Source: Actinomycetes bacterium (GTDB lineage: Bacteria > Actinomycetota > Aquicultoria > Aquicultorales > Aquicultoraceae). Taken from it: a stretch of 64,000 bases of DNA. Positions 8,333 to 15,825 of this stretch are shown piece by piece. Within the stretch, counting starts at the first letter, position 1; each line of letters opens with the position of its first letter. Where the stretch lies: the NCBI GenBank assembly GCA_021794835.1, contig JAJYQA010000009.1, positions 1 through 64,000 of the forward strand, in the 5' to 3' direction. The translations under genes and the position numbers were made by a program. Under the pieces are notes generated by a model, which saw nothing but the letters and a program-made list of their open reading frames with translations, was not told the origin of the DNA and did not search any database.

Positions 8333-9589
8333 ATGTTAACATCAGTACCTGTAGGAACAAAATCGCTAAAAGACTACGAGAACATAGTCGATCAAGAGAT
8401 TATCGATAAAGTTCGCCAGCTTGGCAAGGACATGAAAGGCGCAAAGATATTAAATATTAGCTCAACCCCTTTCGGCGGGGGAGTCGCTGAGCTACTTTAC
8501 ACCCTCACTCCCCTCATGCGGGATGTTGGCCTTAACGCGGATTGGCAGGTCATCCAAGGAAATGAAGATTTCTTCACCGTTACCAAGTTGTTCCATAACG
8601 CTCTGCAGGGTATGGATTTAATTGCAACTCCGGAGATGATCCACACGTATTTAAAGCAAAGCGAAAACAATGCCAGGCTGCTCACCGGAGATTATGACGT
8701 TATTATGGTTCATGATCCTCAGCCAGCGGCTATGCTCGCCTTTCTTGAGGAAAAAGGCAAAAGGAATGGCAGGTGGATCTGGCGGTGCCACGTCGACCTG
8801 ACTGCGGCAAGACCGGGAATATGGGAGTTCTTAAGACCTTATCTTGAGCTCTACGATGCGGCAATTTTTACAATGCCACAATATATAAAAGCCGACTTCG
8901 GCGTCAGCAATATTTCCATCGTGCCTCCTACTATAGACCCCCTAAGTCCCAAGAATATGAATATAGACCAGGCAACAATAAATAGTATCCTTGAAAGGTA
9001 TAATATAGACTTGAATAGACCTATAACCACCCAGGTTTCAAGGTTTGATCCATGGAAAGATCCGCTTGGCGTAATTGATGCCTACCGCATAGCGAAGGAG
9101 GAAGTACCAGGTCTGCAGCTCCTCATGATCGCATCCATGGCAACCGATGACCCTGAGGGATGGCACTACTACGAGAAAACCTCAAGACATGCCGGCGGCG
9201 ATCCTGATATTCACCTGCTCTCCAACCTCGAGGGCGTAGGGAATATCGAAGTTAACGCCCTCCAGCGCGCTTCTGACGTCGTCATCCAAAAATCGACAAG
9301 AGAAGGATTTGGGCTTGTCGTTAGCGAAGCATTATGGAAAGAAAAGCCCGTTATCGGCGGCGATGTCGGCGGAATCCCGCTTCAGGTTATAAACGGTAAA
9401 GACGGGTATCTTGTAAGTAATGTTGAGGAGTGCGGGCAGAAGCTTATCCATCTGTTAAAAGATCCTCAGGGGGCAGAAGAGATGGGCAAATACGGCAGAG
9501 AGCACGTAAGGAAGAATTTCTTAAGCCCAAGACAGTTGGCCGACTACATGGGGCTCTTCAACAGTTTATATGCAGCCGTGTCCAGATAA
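8333..9589 (+). CDS. treT: Trehalose synthase, glycosyltransferring type (TreT-like, GT4)
   Basis: The 418-aa GT-B glycosyltransferase has the TreT N-terminus (ILNISSTPFGGGVAELLYTL), the mid-protein HDPQPAAM and WRCHVDLT, the donor-site segment RFDPWKDPLGVIDAYR, and the EX7E-type signature EGFGLVVSEALWKEKPVIGG. TreT joins nucleotide-activated glucose (ADP- or UDP-glucose) directly to free glucose to make trehalose; the reaction can run in reverse in some archaea. Length and motif order match archaeal and thermophile TreT. GGGAG before ATGCC... supports translation start at 8333. Only 33 bp separate its stop from the GT20 gene, but that gene has its own promoter-like box. The function is probably osmotic or heat protection in the cytoplasm. 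Confidence 0.88.
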   Translation: MLTSVPVGTKSLKDYENIVDQEIIDKVRQLGKDMKGAKILNISSTPFGGGVAELLYTLTPLMRDVGLNADWQVIQGNEDFFTVTKLFHNALQGMDLIATPEMIHTYLKQSENNARLLTGDYDVIMVHDPQPAAMLAFLEEKGKRNGRWIWRCHVDLTAARPGIWEFLRPYLELYDAAIFTMPQYIKADFGVSNISIVPPTIDPLSPKNMNIDQATINSILERYNIDLNRPITTQVSRFDPWKDPLGVIDAYRIAKEEVPGLQLLMIASMATDDPEGWHYYEKTSRHAGGDPDIHLLSNLEGVGNIEVNALQRASDVVIQKSTREGFGLVVSEALWKEKPVIGGDVGGIPLQVINGKDGYLVSNVEECGQKLIHLLKDPQGAEEMGKYGREHVRKNFLSPRQLADYMGLFNSLYAAVSR

Positions 9590-9616
9590 TTGTATATTGA
9601 TAATATATGTTATAAT
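9590..9616 (+). promoter_or_regulatory. Promoter placing transcription start at the GT20 start codon (leaderless candidate)
   Basis: TTGTAT (9590-9595) and a perfect TATAAT (9611-9616) are 15 bp apart. The ATG at 9623 lies 6 bp after the -10, where transcription would start. No Shine-Dalgarno sequence fits between them. Confidence 0.4.
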
Positions 9617-9622
9617 TAAGGG

Positions 9623-11152
9623 ATGGTTTACTTGCATAGCAAAGGCAGAAGGCAAAAAGCACCAAACCTTACAAAGCTTCTCGACAACAAACCCGTTATT
9701 ATTGTATCAAACCGGGGTCCGGCGGAGTTCAGGCGGAACGAAGCCGGCAACATCACATCAAAAAGAGGTGGCGGTGGTTTAGTTACGGCGATGACTGCCG
9801 TCAGTGAAGCAACACACGCAACTTGGATATCGGCCGCAATGACCGATGTTGAGCGATCCATGGCAAAGAAAGACAATTTGATCGGCTTTCCGGAGAATAA
9901 TCCCCTCTACAATGTCCGTCTGGTAGATATCCCCAAAGACATCTACAATCGCTACTATAATACGATCAGCAACCCGCTTCTCTGGTTTATCCATCACTAT
10001 ATCTGGGATTTGTGTAACACCCCTTCATTTACCGAGGAGACCCATAAGGCCTGGGGAGAGGGATATGTTGCCGCAAATAAACTTTTTGCCGAGGCCGCGG
10101 CGCGGGAGAGCCTCAAGCTTAAGAACCCGATAATTATGCTTCAAGATTACCACCTGTTTTTAGCGGCGCGCTATATTAGAGAGCTTACAAGCGAGCCCTT
10201 CCTGTTCCACTTTACTCATATCCCCTGGCCGGAGCCGGATTATATGAGTATCCTCCCCTTTAAAGTTAGACATCAGATTCTAAAGGGTATGCTTGCAAAC
10301 GATATAGTTGGGTTCCAGTCAAGACACTATGCTGGGAATTTCTTACTTTGCTGTGAGTCTTTGCTGGGCGCTCAAATTAATTGGAGAAAGAGATCGGTCA
10401 TGTGGCAGGAGCGTGAGGTTTTTGTTCGCACCTATCCCATCTCAATTGACTATGGCAACCTCCATAAGATAAGCGAAAGCGACGAGGTATTGAAATATGA
10501 GACAAAGTTACTTAAAGAGAACGCAGATATGAGCCTGATTATTAGAACCGACCGAAGCGACCCGTCTAAAAATATTATAAGGGGATTTATGGCCTACGAC
10601 GTCTTGCTTTCAAGACACCCGAACTTTAAGGGCAAAGTTAAGTTTCTTGCCCTTTTATACCCCACGCGTGAGGGCATCATGGAATATAAGAAATACCGCC
10701 GTGAGATAGAAGCAACGGTAAAAGACATCAACGAGCGGCATGGCGCTGAGAATTGGCAGCCTATCTACCTGCGGATGAAAGATGATTACCTTGAGTCTAT
10801 CGCCGCCCTGAAGCACTACGACGTATTGCTGGTTAATCCAATCTTTGATGGCATGAATCTCGTTGCTAAAGAAGGTCCGGCGGTTAATAAAAACGATGGC
10901 ATTTTGATACTATCTGAAAATGCTGGGGCCTTATCTGAGCTTGGCAACTCGGGCATTATTGTAAATCCATTTGATATCGAGGAAACCGCCGCCGCAATGT
11001 ATCGGGCCCTCACCATGCCGATGTACGAGCGGAAGGCTAGGGCTGCGAACTTACGGGAGACTGTCGAGCAGAACAACTCCTTGAAGTGGATTCACTATCA
11101 GCTAAAGGATATTGTGGGCCTCGAGAAAAAAAGGATGCTCGAGGGAGTTTAG
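9623..11152 (+). CDS. otsA: Trehalose-6-phosphate synthase-like glycosyltransferase (GT20)
   Basis: The 509-aa GT20 enzyme shows IIVSNRGPAEF, the donor-phosphate loop RGGGGLV, QDYHLFLAARY, HFTHIPWPEPDYMSILP, IVGFQS and DGMNLVAKEGPAV. The catalytic Arg and Lys appear in RTDRSDPSKN, a variant of the E. coli OtsA segment VERLDYSKG. OtsA makes trehalose-6-phosphate from a nucleotide-glucose donor and glucose-6-phosphate; the related GgpS makes glucosylglycerol-phosphate. The altered donor/acceptor segment leaves the exact acceptor uncertain. No OtsB-type phosphatase is visible in the window. It follows treT on the same strand, so two trehalose-type synthases stand side by side. The start at ATG 9623 lacks a ribosome binding site and fits a leaderless mRNA. 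Confidence 0.82.
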   Translation: MVYLHSKGRRQKAPNLTKLLDNKPVIIVSNRGPAEFRRNEAGNITSKRGGGGLVTAMTAVSEATHATWISAAMTDVERSMAKKDNLIGFPENNPLYNVRLVDIPKDIYNRYYNTISNPLLWFIHHYIWDLCNTPSFTEETHKAWGEGYVAANKLFAEAAARESLKLKNPIIMLQDYHLFLAARYIRELTSEPFLFHFTHIPWPEPDYMSILPFKVRHQILKGMLANDIVGFQSRHYAGNFLLCCESLLGAQINWRKRSVMWQEREVFVRTYPISIDYGNLHKISESDEVLKYETKLLKENADMSLIIRTDRSDPSKNIIRGFMAYDVLLSRHPNFKGKVKFLALLYPTREGIMEYKKYRREIEATVKDINERHGAENWQPIYLRMKDDYLESIAALKHYDVLLVNPIFDGMNLVAKEGPAVNKNDGILILSENAGALSELGNSGIIVNPFDIEETAAAMYRALTMPMYERKARAANLRETVEQNNSLKWIHYQLKDIVGLEKKRMLEGV

Positions 11153-11186
11153 TTAGGAAAGTACGGTACAAACCATACCTTCGTGT

Positions 11187-11216
11187 TTGAACCTGAATAT
11201 CGCCTTCTGATATGAT
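11187..11216 (+). promoter_or_regulatory. Sigma-70-like promoter of the aldolase/dehydrogenase pair
   Basis: TTGAAC (11187-11192) and TATGAT (11211-11216) are 18 bp apart, about 58 bp before the aldolase ATG, which has the strong ribosome binding site AGGAGG. Confidence 0.4.
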
Positions 11217-11273
11217 TAAACGTATTAAACAGGCGGCAATTATTTCAGGTGACAATTATCCCAGGAGGTAAAT

Positions 11274-12068
11274 ATGGACTTTGGATTAAAAAATAGGCTT
11301 TCAAGGATATTCAAGCCCGAAACAGGAAAGACTGTTATGTTGGCGGTTGATCATGGATATTTTCAGGGCCCTACCACAGGTCTAAGGGATATAAAAAGCA
11401 CCATCACTCCCCTTATCCCCCACACGGACTCTCTGTTTATAACAAGAGGTATGTTGAGAACTAGTGTTGATCCATTAAGCGTTACTTCAGTTTGCCTTAG
11501 GGTTTCAGGCGGTCCAAGTATACTTGGAGAATTATCTAATGAAGATATTACTACGTCTATGGAGGAGGCTATACGGCTCAACGCCTCAGGGGTTGGAATG
11601 TCTATATTTGTTGGCGCACCCGACGAGGACAAAACTATATCAAATCTTGGCAGACTGGTTAATGAGGCTGAGCGATACGGTATGCCGGTTCTTGCTATAA
11701 CCGCAGTCGGGAGGGACATGGCGAGAGACGCAAGATACCTCGCACTTGCCAGTAGAATTGCCGCCGAGATAGGTGCGCATATCGTAAAAACATACTACTG
11801 TGAGGATTTTTACAAAGTGGTTGAAGGATGCCCGGTGCCAATTGTTATGGCCGGCGGCAAGAAGATGCCAGAAAGAGAAGCCCTGCAAATGACATTTAAC
11901 GCCATAAGCGAGGGTGCCTCTGGTGTTGATATGGGAAGAAATATCTTCCAGAGCGATAATCCGGTTGGCATGATTAACGCGATAAGAGCAATTGTTCACA
12001 ACGGCGCATCAGTTGACGAGGCGTTTGATGTCTACGAAAGCTCAAAAAAGCAACCCGCTGAGATTTAA
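11274..12068 (+). CDS. Class I (DhnA/LsrF-type) aldolase
   Basis: The 264-aa TIM-barrel protein resembles the DhnA/LsrF group: MLAVDHGYFQGPTTGL, LFITRGMLR, CLRVSGGPSIL, ITAVGRD and the Schiff-base lysine region AHIVKTYYCEDF, then VMAGGKK and the phosphate-binding GVDMGRNIFQS. Members include fructose-bisphosphate aldolase class I, the LsrF thiolase of AI-2 breakdown, and 2-amino-3,7-dideoxy-threo-hept-6-ulosonate synthase. LsrF is the closest by eye. No lsr transport or kinase genes are present, so AI-2 use is not supported. It is translationally close to the next gene (6 bp), a zinc dehydrogenase, suggesting a two-step sugar or sugar-acid pathway of unknown substrate (inference). AGGAGG precedes the ATG. 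Confidence 0.8.
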   Translation: MDFGLKNRLSRIFKPETGKTVMLAVDHGYFQGPTTGLRDIKSTITPLIPHTDSLFITRGMLRTSVDPLSVTSVCLRVSGGPSILGELSNEDITTSMEEAIRLNASGVGMSIFVGAPDEDKTISNLGRLVNEAERYGMPVLAITAVGRDMARDARYLALASRIAAEIGAHIVKTYYCEDFYKVVEGCPVPIVMAGGKKMPEREALQMTFNAISEGASGVDMGRNIFQSDNPVGMINAIRAIVHNGASVDEAFDVYESSKKQPAEI

Positions 12069-12074
12069 ATTAAA

Positions 12075-13085
12075 GTGAAAGTAGCTATCTATTACAACAA
12101 CAACGATATAAGGATCGAAGAACATCCTATCCCGACCATTTCTCCCGGAGAAATACTGGTTAAGATGGAGGCATGCGGTATCTGTGGCACAGATACGATG
12201 GAGTGGTACAGGATAAAAAAAGCACCCCGTGTCCTTGGACACGAGATGGCCGGAGAGATTGTAGATGTTGGAGAAGACGCAGGGGGATTTAAAAAAGGCG
12301 ATCGCGTATTTGTATCGCATCATGTCCCGTGCTATCAATGCCATTATTGCCTTGCCGGTAATTACACGGCGTGTGAGCTATTGCATACCGGAAACTATGA
12401 ACCAGGGGGATTCTCTGAATTCATAAGGATCCCGGCGGAAAACGTAAAATACGGCACGTTTCTCCTCTCCCCGGAGATGACATACTCCGATGCAGCTATG
12501 ATCGAGCCGCTTGGTTGTGTTGTCAGGGGTCAAAGGGTTGCCGGTTTGAACAAGAACCACTCTGTCTTGATAATTGGCTCAGGAATCTCAGGTCTTTTGC
12601 ATATTCAGCTTGCTAAGCTTAAAGGTGCAAGAGTCATAGCAACTGATATTAATGAATACAGGCTAAGAAAGGCAATGGAATTTGGCGCCGATCATGTAAT
12701 CGACGCTAACAAATATTCTGTAGAGGAATTGAGAAAAGTTAACGATGGCAGATTAGCCGACATTGTTGTTGTTTGCGCCGGTGCAGAAAAAGCAGTTAGT
12801 GATGCCTTCTCTTCTATTGATAGAAACGGTAAAATATTATTTTTTGCCATACCTAATGCGGACATGGCACTGCCATATGAAAAATTCTGGAGAGATGAGG
12901 TAACAATAACATTCTCATACGGTGCAGCTCCGGAAGACCTTAAGGGCGCGCTAGAATTAATTAGTAAGGGCAAGATTAACATTAGAGAAATGGTGACGCA
13001 CAAAATTCCTCTTTCTGAAATAGCGAAGGGGTTTAAATTAGCTTTGAGCGGAAAAGACTCGCTTAAGGTTGTGGTGGTTCCTTAA
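12075..13085 (+). CDS. Zinc-dependent medium-chain dehydrogenase (polyol/threonine dehydrogenase-like)
   Basis: The 336-aa MDR-family enzyme has catalytic zinc ligands in ACGICGTD and VLGHEMAGEIVDVG, and structural-zinc cysteines in CYQCHYCLAGNYTAC. Its Rossmann NAD-binding segment is LIIGSGISGLLHIQLAK followed by VIATDINEYR, where the Asp favours NAD. It oxidises an alcohol or polyol, or reduces the matching ketone. The GTG start lies 6 bp after the aldolase stop, so the two are probably one transcript and act on the same compound. Its stop is only 3 bp from the stop of the convergent transglutaminase gene. The substrate is not determined from sequence. Confidence 0.85.
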   Translation: MKVAIYYNNNDIRIEEHPIPTISPGEILVKMEACGICGTDTMEWYRIKKAPRVLGHEMAGEIVDVGEDAGGFKKGDRVFVSHHVPCYQCHYCLAGNYTACELLHTGNYEPGGFSEFIRIPAENVKYGTFLLSPEMTYSDAAMIEPLGCVVRGQRVAGLNKNHSVLIIGSGISGLLHIQLAKLKGARVIATDINEYRLRKAMEFGADHVIDANKYSVEELRKVNDGRLADIVVVCAGAEKAVSDAFSSIDRNGKILFFAIPNADMALPYEKFWRDEVTITFSYGAAPEDLKGALELISKGKINIREMVTHKIPLSEIAKGFKLALSGKDSLKVVVVP

Positions 13086-13088
13086 AAT

Positions 13089-14624
13089 TTAATTCAAACT
13101 ATTATACTGGTTGACTAGGGCATTTACTGATTGGCGTTTTGCTTCATAGCTGTTGCGCAGGCCTTGATATGTATCGACTTTCTCATTATAGGCTGATACT
13201 TTCTCATTATAGATAGCCACCATGTTGTTATATCTTGAGACGGCATTCTGATACCCCCCGGGATCGCTGTATTTGCCTGATTCTATATCTTTCTTTAGCT
13301 GCGCAATGTTATTGTTTAACTGGTCGATCTCAGCCTTCGCCGGTTGGTTATCCGCATAGGCGGAATCAAGCTGCTTCTTCAGCTGGTCCAGCTCGGCTTT
13401 TTCGTTGTTAATACTTGAGAGAAGGTCGCTTAAATACTGATCCCGGCTTGAGTCGATCGCTACAGAGAAATCCACTTTGACCGGAGCTCCCCAGTATTTA
13501 TATCCGTAGATATCGGAATATCCAAGAACCTCGTCGTTTCTAACGTCGGTTAGATATATATAAAGGGGCCTTAACCTATCGAAGGTCGCCGCTTTTGTAT
13601 CTCCCCAGGTTGGATCAAACGGGACCCAACCATAGGGTTTTATAAAAGCCTCTGCCCAGGCATGCCCCTTGTTTAGTGTTTTATGCGGTATCGGCATGGT
13701 ACTACCAGATAAAACACCTTGCCCTGACGGCAGACCCCCCTCGGTCGGGATGCCTCCGATATACCTTGCGGGAATTCCCTTTGCCCGGCATAGGGAAACA
13801 AAAACATCTGAGTATTCGACACAGACGCCCTTCTTTAGCTTAATGGCGTTTGCTGCACCCAAGTTCGTCCCGTCCGCGCTTTTTGCCTTATCGTAATCAT
13901 AGGTTAGGCTCTGCAGGTCGAAGTCATATATTTTTTTAACCGTATCAAGGACATCTTTTCCTTGTATCTGCGAAGCCGCCTCTTTTATCACAGGGCTATT
14001 CTCATCCATATATTTCTCATTTTTTAAGTAGTTCTGGACACCGACCGGGTCCTGAACAGTTGTTGTCTTTTTGGATGCGGTTGATAGGTCGTATCGGAAA
14101 AGCTCTAATTTTGACGAAATCTGGATAATAAGGGGCTTGTTTAGGTTTTCAATGTCAAACTCGGCATACCTGTTATCGCCCAGGTCAAAAACCCTTGTAG
14201 GCTTCACAGAAAATTGCGTATTAAAGACTTCTTGTCTATTTTCTATTGTTTTTGGGATAAGGGTTGTAAACACAACCTTCGGGTTCCTTCCCCAGGGAAG
14301 TTCGTCCAAAATTCCAGATCCTTTTAGCGGAAGAACTTTATAATTAATAGTGAGGTTTACAACATCAGTATTAGCTGCTTGTGTAGGATCAAATGAAACC
14401 TGCTCACTTGATTCTAAGTTCTTTAGATTTACTGGTATAGGCTTCCCCCGGCCCGGGAAGTTTTTTTGCATTATATCCTCTTCTTTGATGGCCGAAGCAA
14501 TTGGTCTTAATGCCTCTTCGGCCTGCGAGGATATGTCTTTCATCCCTATTATAGTAGAGCAGCCGACTACCAGTAATGAAATCGCTATCGCGAGGACTAT
14601 AGCTACAACTTTCTTATTACTCAT
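13089..14624 (-). CDS. Transglutaminase-like lipoprotein with C-terminal coiled coil
   Basis: The 511-aa exported protein begins with a lipoprotein signal (lipobox LVVGC, Cys22). After a beta-rich region comes a transglutaminase-like fold with the triad Cys268 (KKGVCVEY), His321 (GHAWAEAF) and Asp337 (FDPTWGD). Residues about 395-505 are rich in Glu, Leu, Asn and Tyr with heptad-like spacing and short repeats such as YNEKVSAYNEKVDTY, indicating a coiled coil. Bacterial proteins of this core are proteases or cross-linking enzymes at the cell surface; the substrate here is unknown. It is monocistronic by spacing, facing the dehydrogenase gene. Confidence 0.8.
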   Translation of the reverse strand: MSNKKVVAIVLAIAISLLVVGCSTIIGMKDISSQAEEALRPIASAIKEEDIMQKNFPGRGKPIPVNLKNLESSEQVSFDPTQAANTDVVNLTINYKVLPLKGSGILDELPWGRNPKVVFTTLIPKTIENRQEVFNTQFSVKPTRVFDLGDNRYAEFDIENLNKPLIIQISSKLELFRYDLSTASKKTTTVQDPVGVQNYLKNEKYMDENSPVIKEAASQIQGKDVLDTVKKIYDFDLQSLTYDYDKAKSADGTNLGAANAIKLKKGVCVEYSDVFVSLCRAKGIPARYIGGIPTEGGLPSGQGVLSGSTMPIPHKTLNKGHAWAEAFIKPYGWVPFDPTWGDTKAATFDRLRPLYIYLTDVRNDEVLGYSDIYGYKYWGAPVKVDFSVAIDSSRDQYLSDLLSSINNEKAELDQLKKQLDSAYADNQPAKAEIDQLNNNIAQLKKDIESGKYSDPGGYQNAVSRYNNMVAIYNEKVSAYNEKVDTYQGLRNSYEAKRQSVNALVNQYNSLN

Positions 14625-14664
14625 GTGTATCAGTATAGCATTGTAAGAAGCCAGAAGTCAGGGG

Positions 14665-15627
14665 TTATCCAATAACATCAAAGTCATGGCCGATATTGTT
14701 TTGTTTGGCTTTTTCGAAGAGCATGTGTGCGGTAGCAATATCCTGGATAGCAAGGCCGGTTGAGTCAAAAACGGTTATCTCATTATCTACCCTACCTGCT
14801 TTTTTGCCGGCAACAATCTCGCCGAGCGAGACATAAATATCGTCTATAGAAAAAATACCCTCTCTAACGGCAACATTGATTTCACCGCTATGCTGCGCCT
14901 GAGCAATATCATCAACGACAACTTTTGCCTCTTTAAGGATTCGTGGATCAATCTCCTGCTTGCCTGGGGCATCCGCACCGATAGCGTTGATATGCGTACC
15001 CGGCTTTATCCATTCTTTCTTTACGATGAAACCACGGGCGGGTGTGGTAGTACAGACTATATCGCATCCGGCGGCCTCTTCAATTGAGGCTTTCTTAATC
15101 GGAAGGGCATTAAAGGTATCTTTAAAGCCCTCAAACTCGTTGTCTCGCAGGCTCCAAATGTAGATATTTGAGAACTGGAAGTTTTCCAGAAGCGCGAGCA
15201 GTTGCGTCTTAGCTTGGGCACCGGCTCCCACCAGGCCGAGCGTTTTTGAATTAGGGCGGGCCAAATATTTAGCGGCGATGCCTCCTGCCGCGCCGGTTCT
15301 AAAGCTTGTAATCCTGGTTGCGTCCATAATCGCAAGTGGAAAACCCGTTTTAGGGTCATTTAAGATAAGCATTGCCATAACCGTTGGAAGATCTTTCCCT
15401 GGATTTTCTGGATAAACACTTACCCACTTTAAACCCGCAGAGTTTTCAACAAAAGCGGGCATTGCACGAAGATCACCATTAAATTGCTTGAGGTCTAGAT
15501 ACAGCTTTGGTGGCATTTTTGCCTGGCCTAAGCCGTATTCACGGAAGGCGGTCTCAACCGCCTTAAGAACATCTGACATATTGATTATCTTAGAGATATC
15601 TGAGGCCGTAAGCAGCCTTGTTTTCAC
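14665..15627 (-). CDS. Ornithine cyclodeaminase/mu-crystallin family dehydrogenase
   Basis: The 320-aa protein matches the OCD/mu-crystallin/archaeal alanine dehydrogenase family: LRAMPAFVENSAGLKWVSVYPEN, MDATRITSFRTGAAGGIAAKYLAR, the NAD site LGLVGAGAQAKTQLLAL, and GADAPGKQEIDP. Family members deaminate ornithine to proline, interconvert alanine and pyruvate, or reduce ketimines; motifs alone do not separate these. Ornithine is made by the arginine cluster further along, but there is no direct linkage. The 198-bp gap upstream carries dispersed repeats. Confidence 0.85.
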   Translation of the reverse strand: MKTRLLTASDISKIINMSDVLKAVETAFREYGLGQAKMPPKLYLDLKQFNGDLRAMPAFVENSAGLKWVSVYPENPGKDLPTVMAMLILNDPKTGFPLAIMDATRITSFRTGAAGGIAAKYLARPNSKTLGLVGAGAQAKTQLLALLENFQFSNIYIWSLRDNEFEGFKDTFNALPIKKASIEEAAGCDIVCTTTPARGFIVKKEWIKPGTHINAIGADAPGKQEIDPRILKEAKVVVDDIAQAQHSGEINVAVREGIFSIDDIYVSLGEIVAGKKAGRVDNEITVFDSTGLAIQDIATAHMLFEKAKQNNIGHDFDVIG

Positions 15628-15727
15628 TTTTTGAATCCATTCTTTAAGTTTTACTCCACATTTAAGTTTTATTCTACACTATAACGCCGGCGCAAGCTGA
15701 TCTATGATTAATCGTCCATAGAGCGAA

Positions 15728-15825
15728 AGTAACTAACGTTGGTCTAGGAGTCAGAATATTTTTACCCTAAACCATTTCACCATTTCACCCATTTACCGGT
15801 TTTCTTCTGGCTTCTGACTCCTAAA
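15728..15825. repeat. Degenerate dispersed intergenic repeat
   Basis: This stretch contains TAGGAGTCAGAAT and its near-inverse TTCTGGCTTCTGACTCCTAA enclosing a CCATTTCACCATTTCACCC run. CCATTTCAC-type and GACTCC/GGCTTCT-type words recur in the gaps near 8.05, 14.65, 23.95 and 58.7 kb. Confidence 0.5.

Noticed and set aside
11274-12068. AI-2 (quorum signal) degradation role for the LsrF-like aldolase
   Set aside because: No lsrK, lsrR, lsrG or lsr transport genes are present; family similarity alone does not support it.
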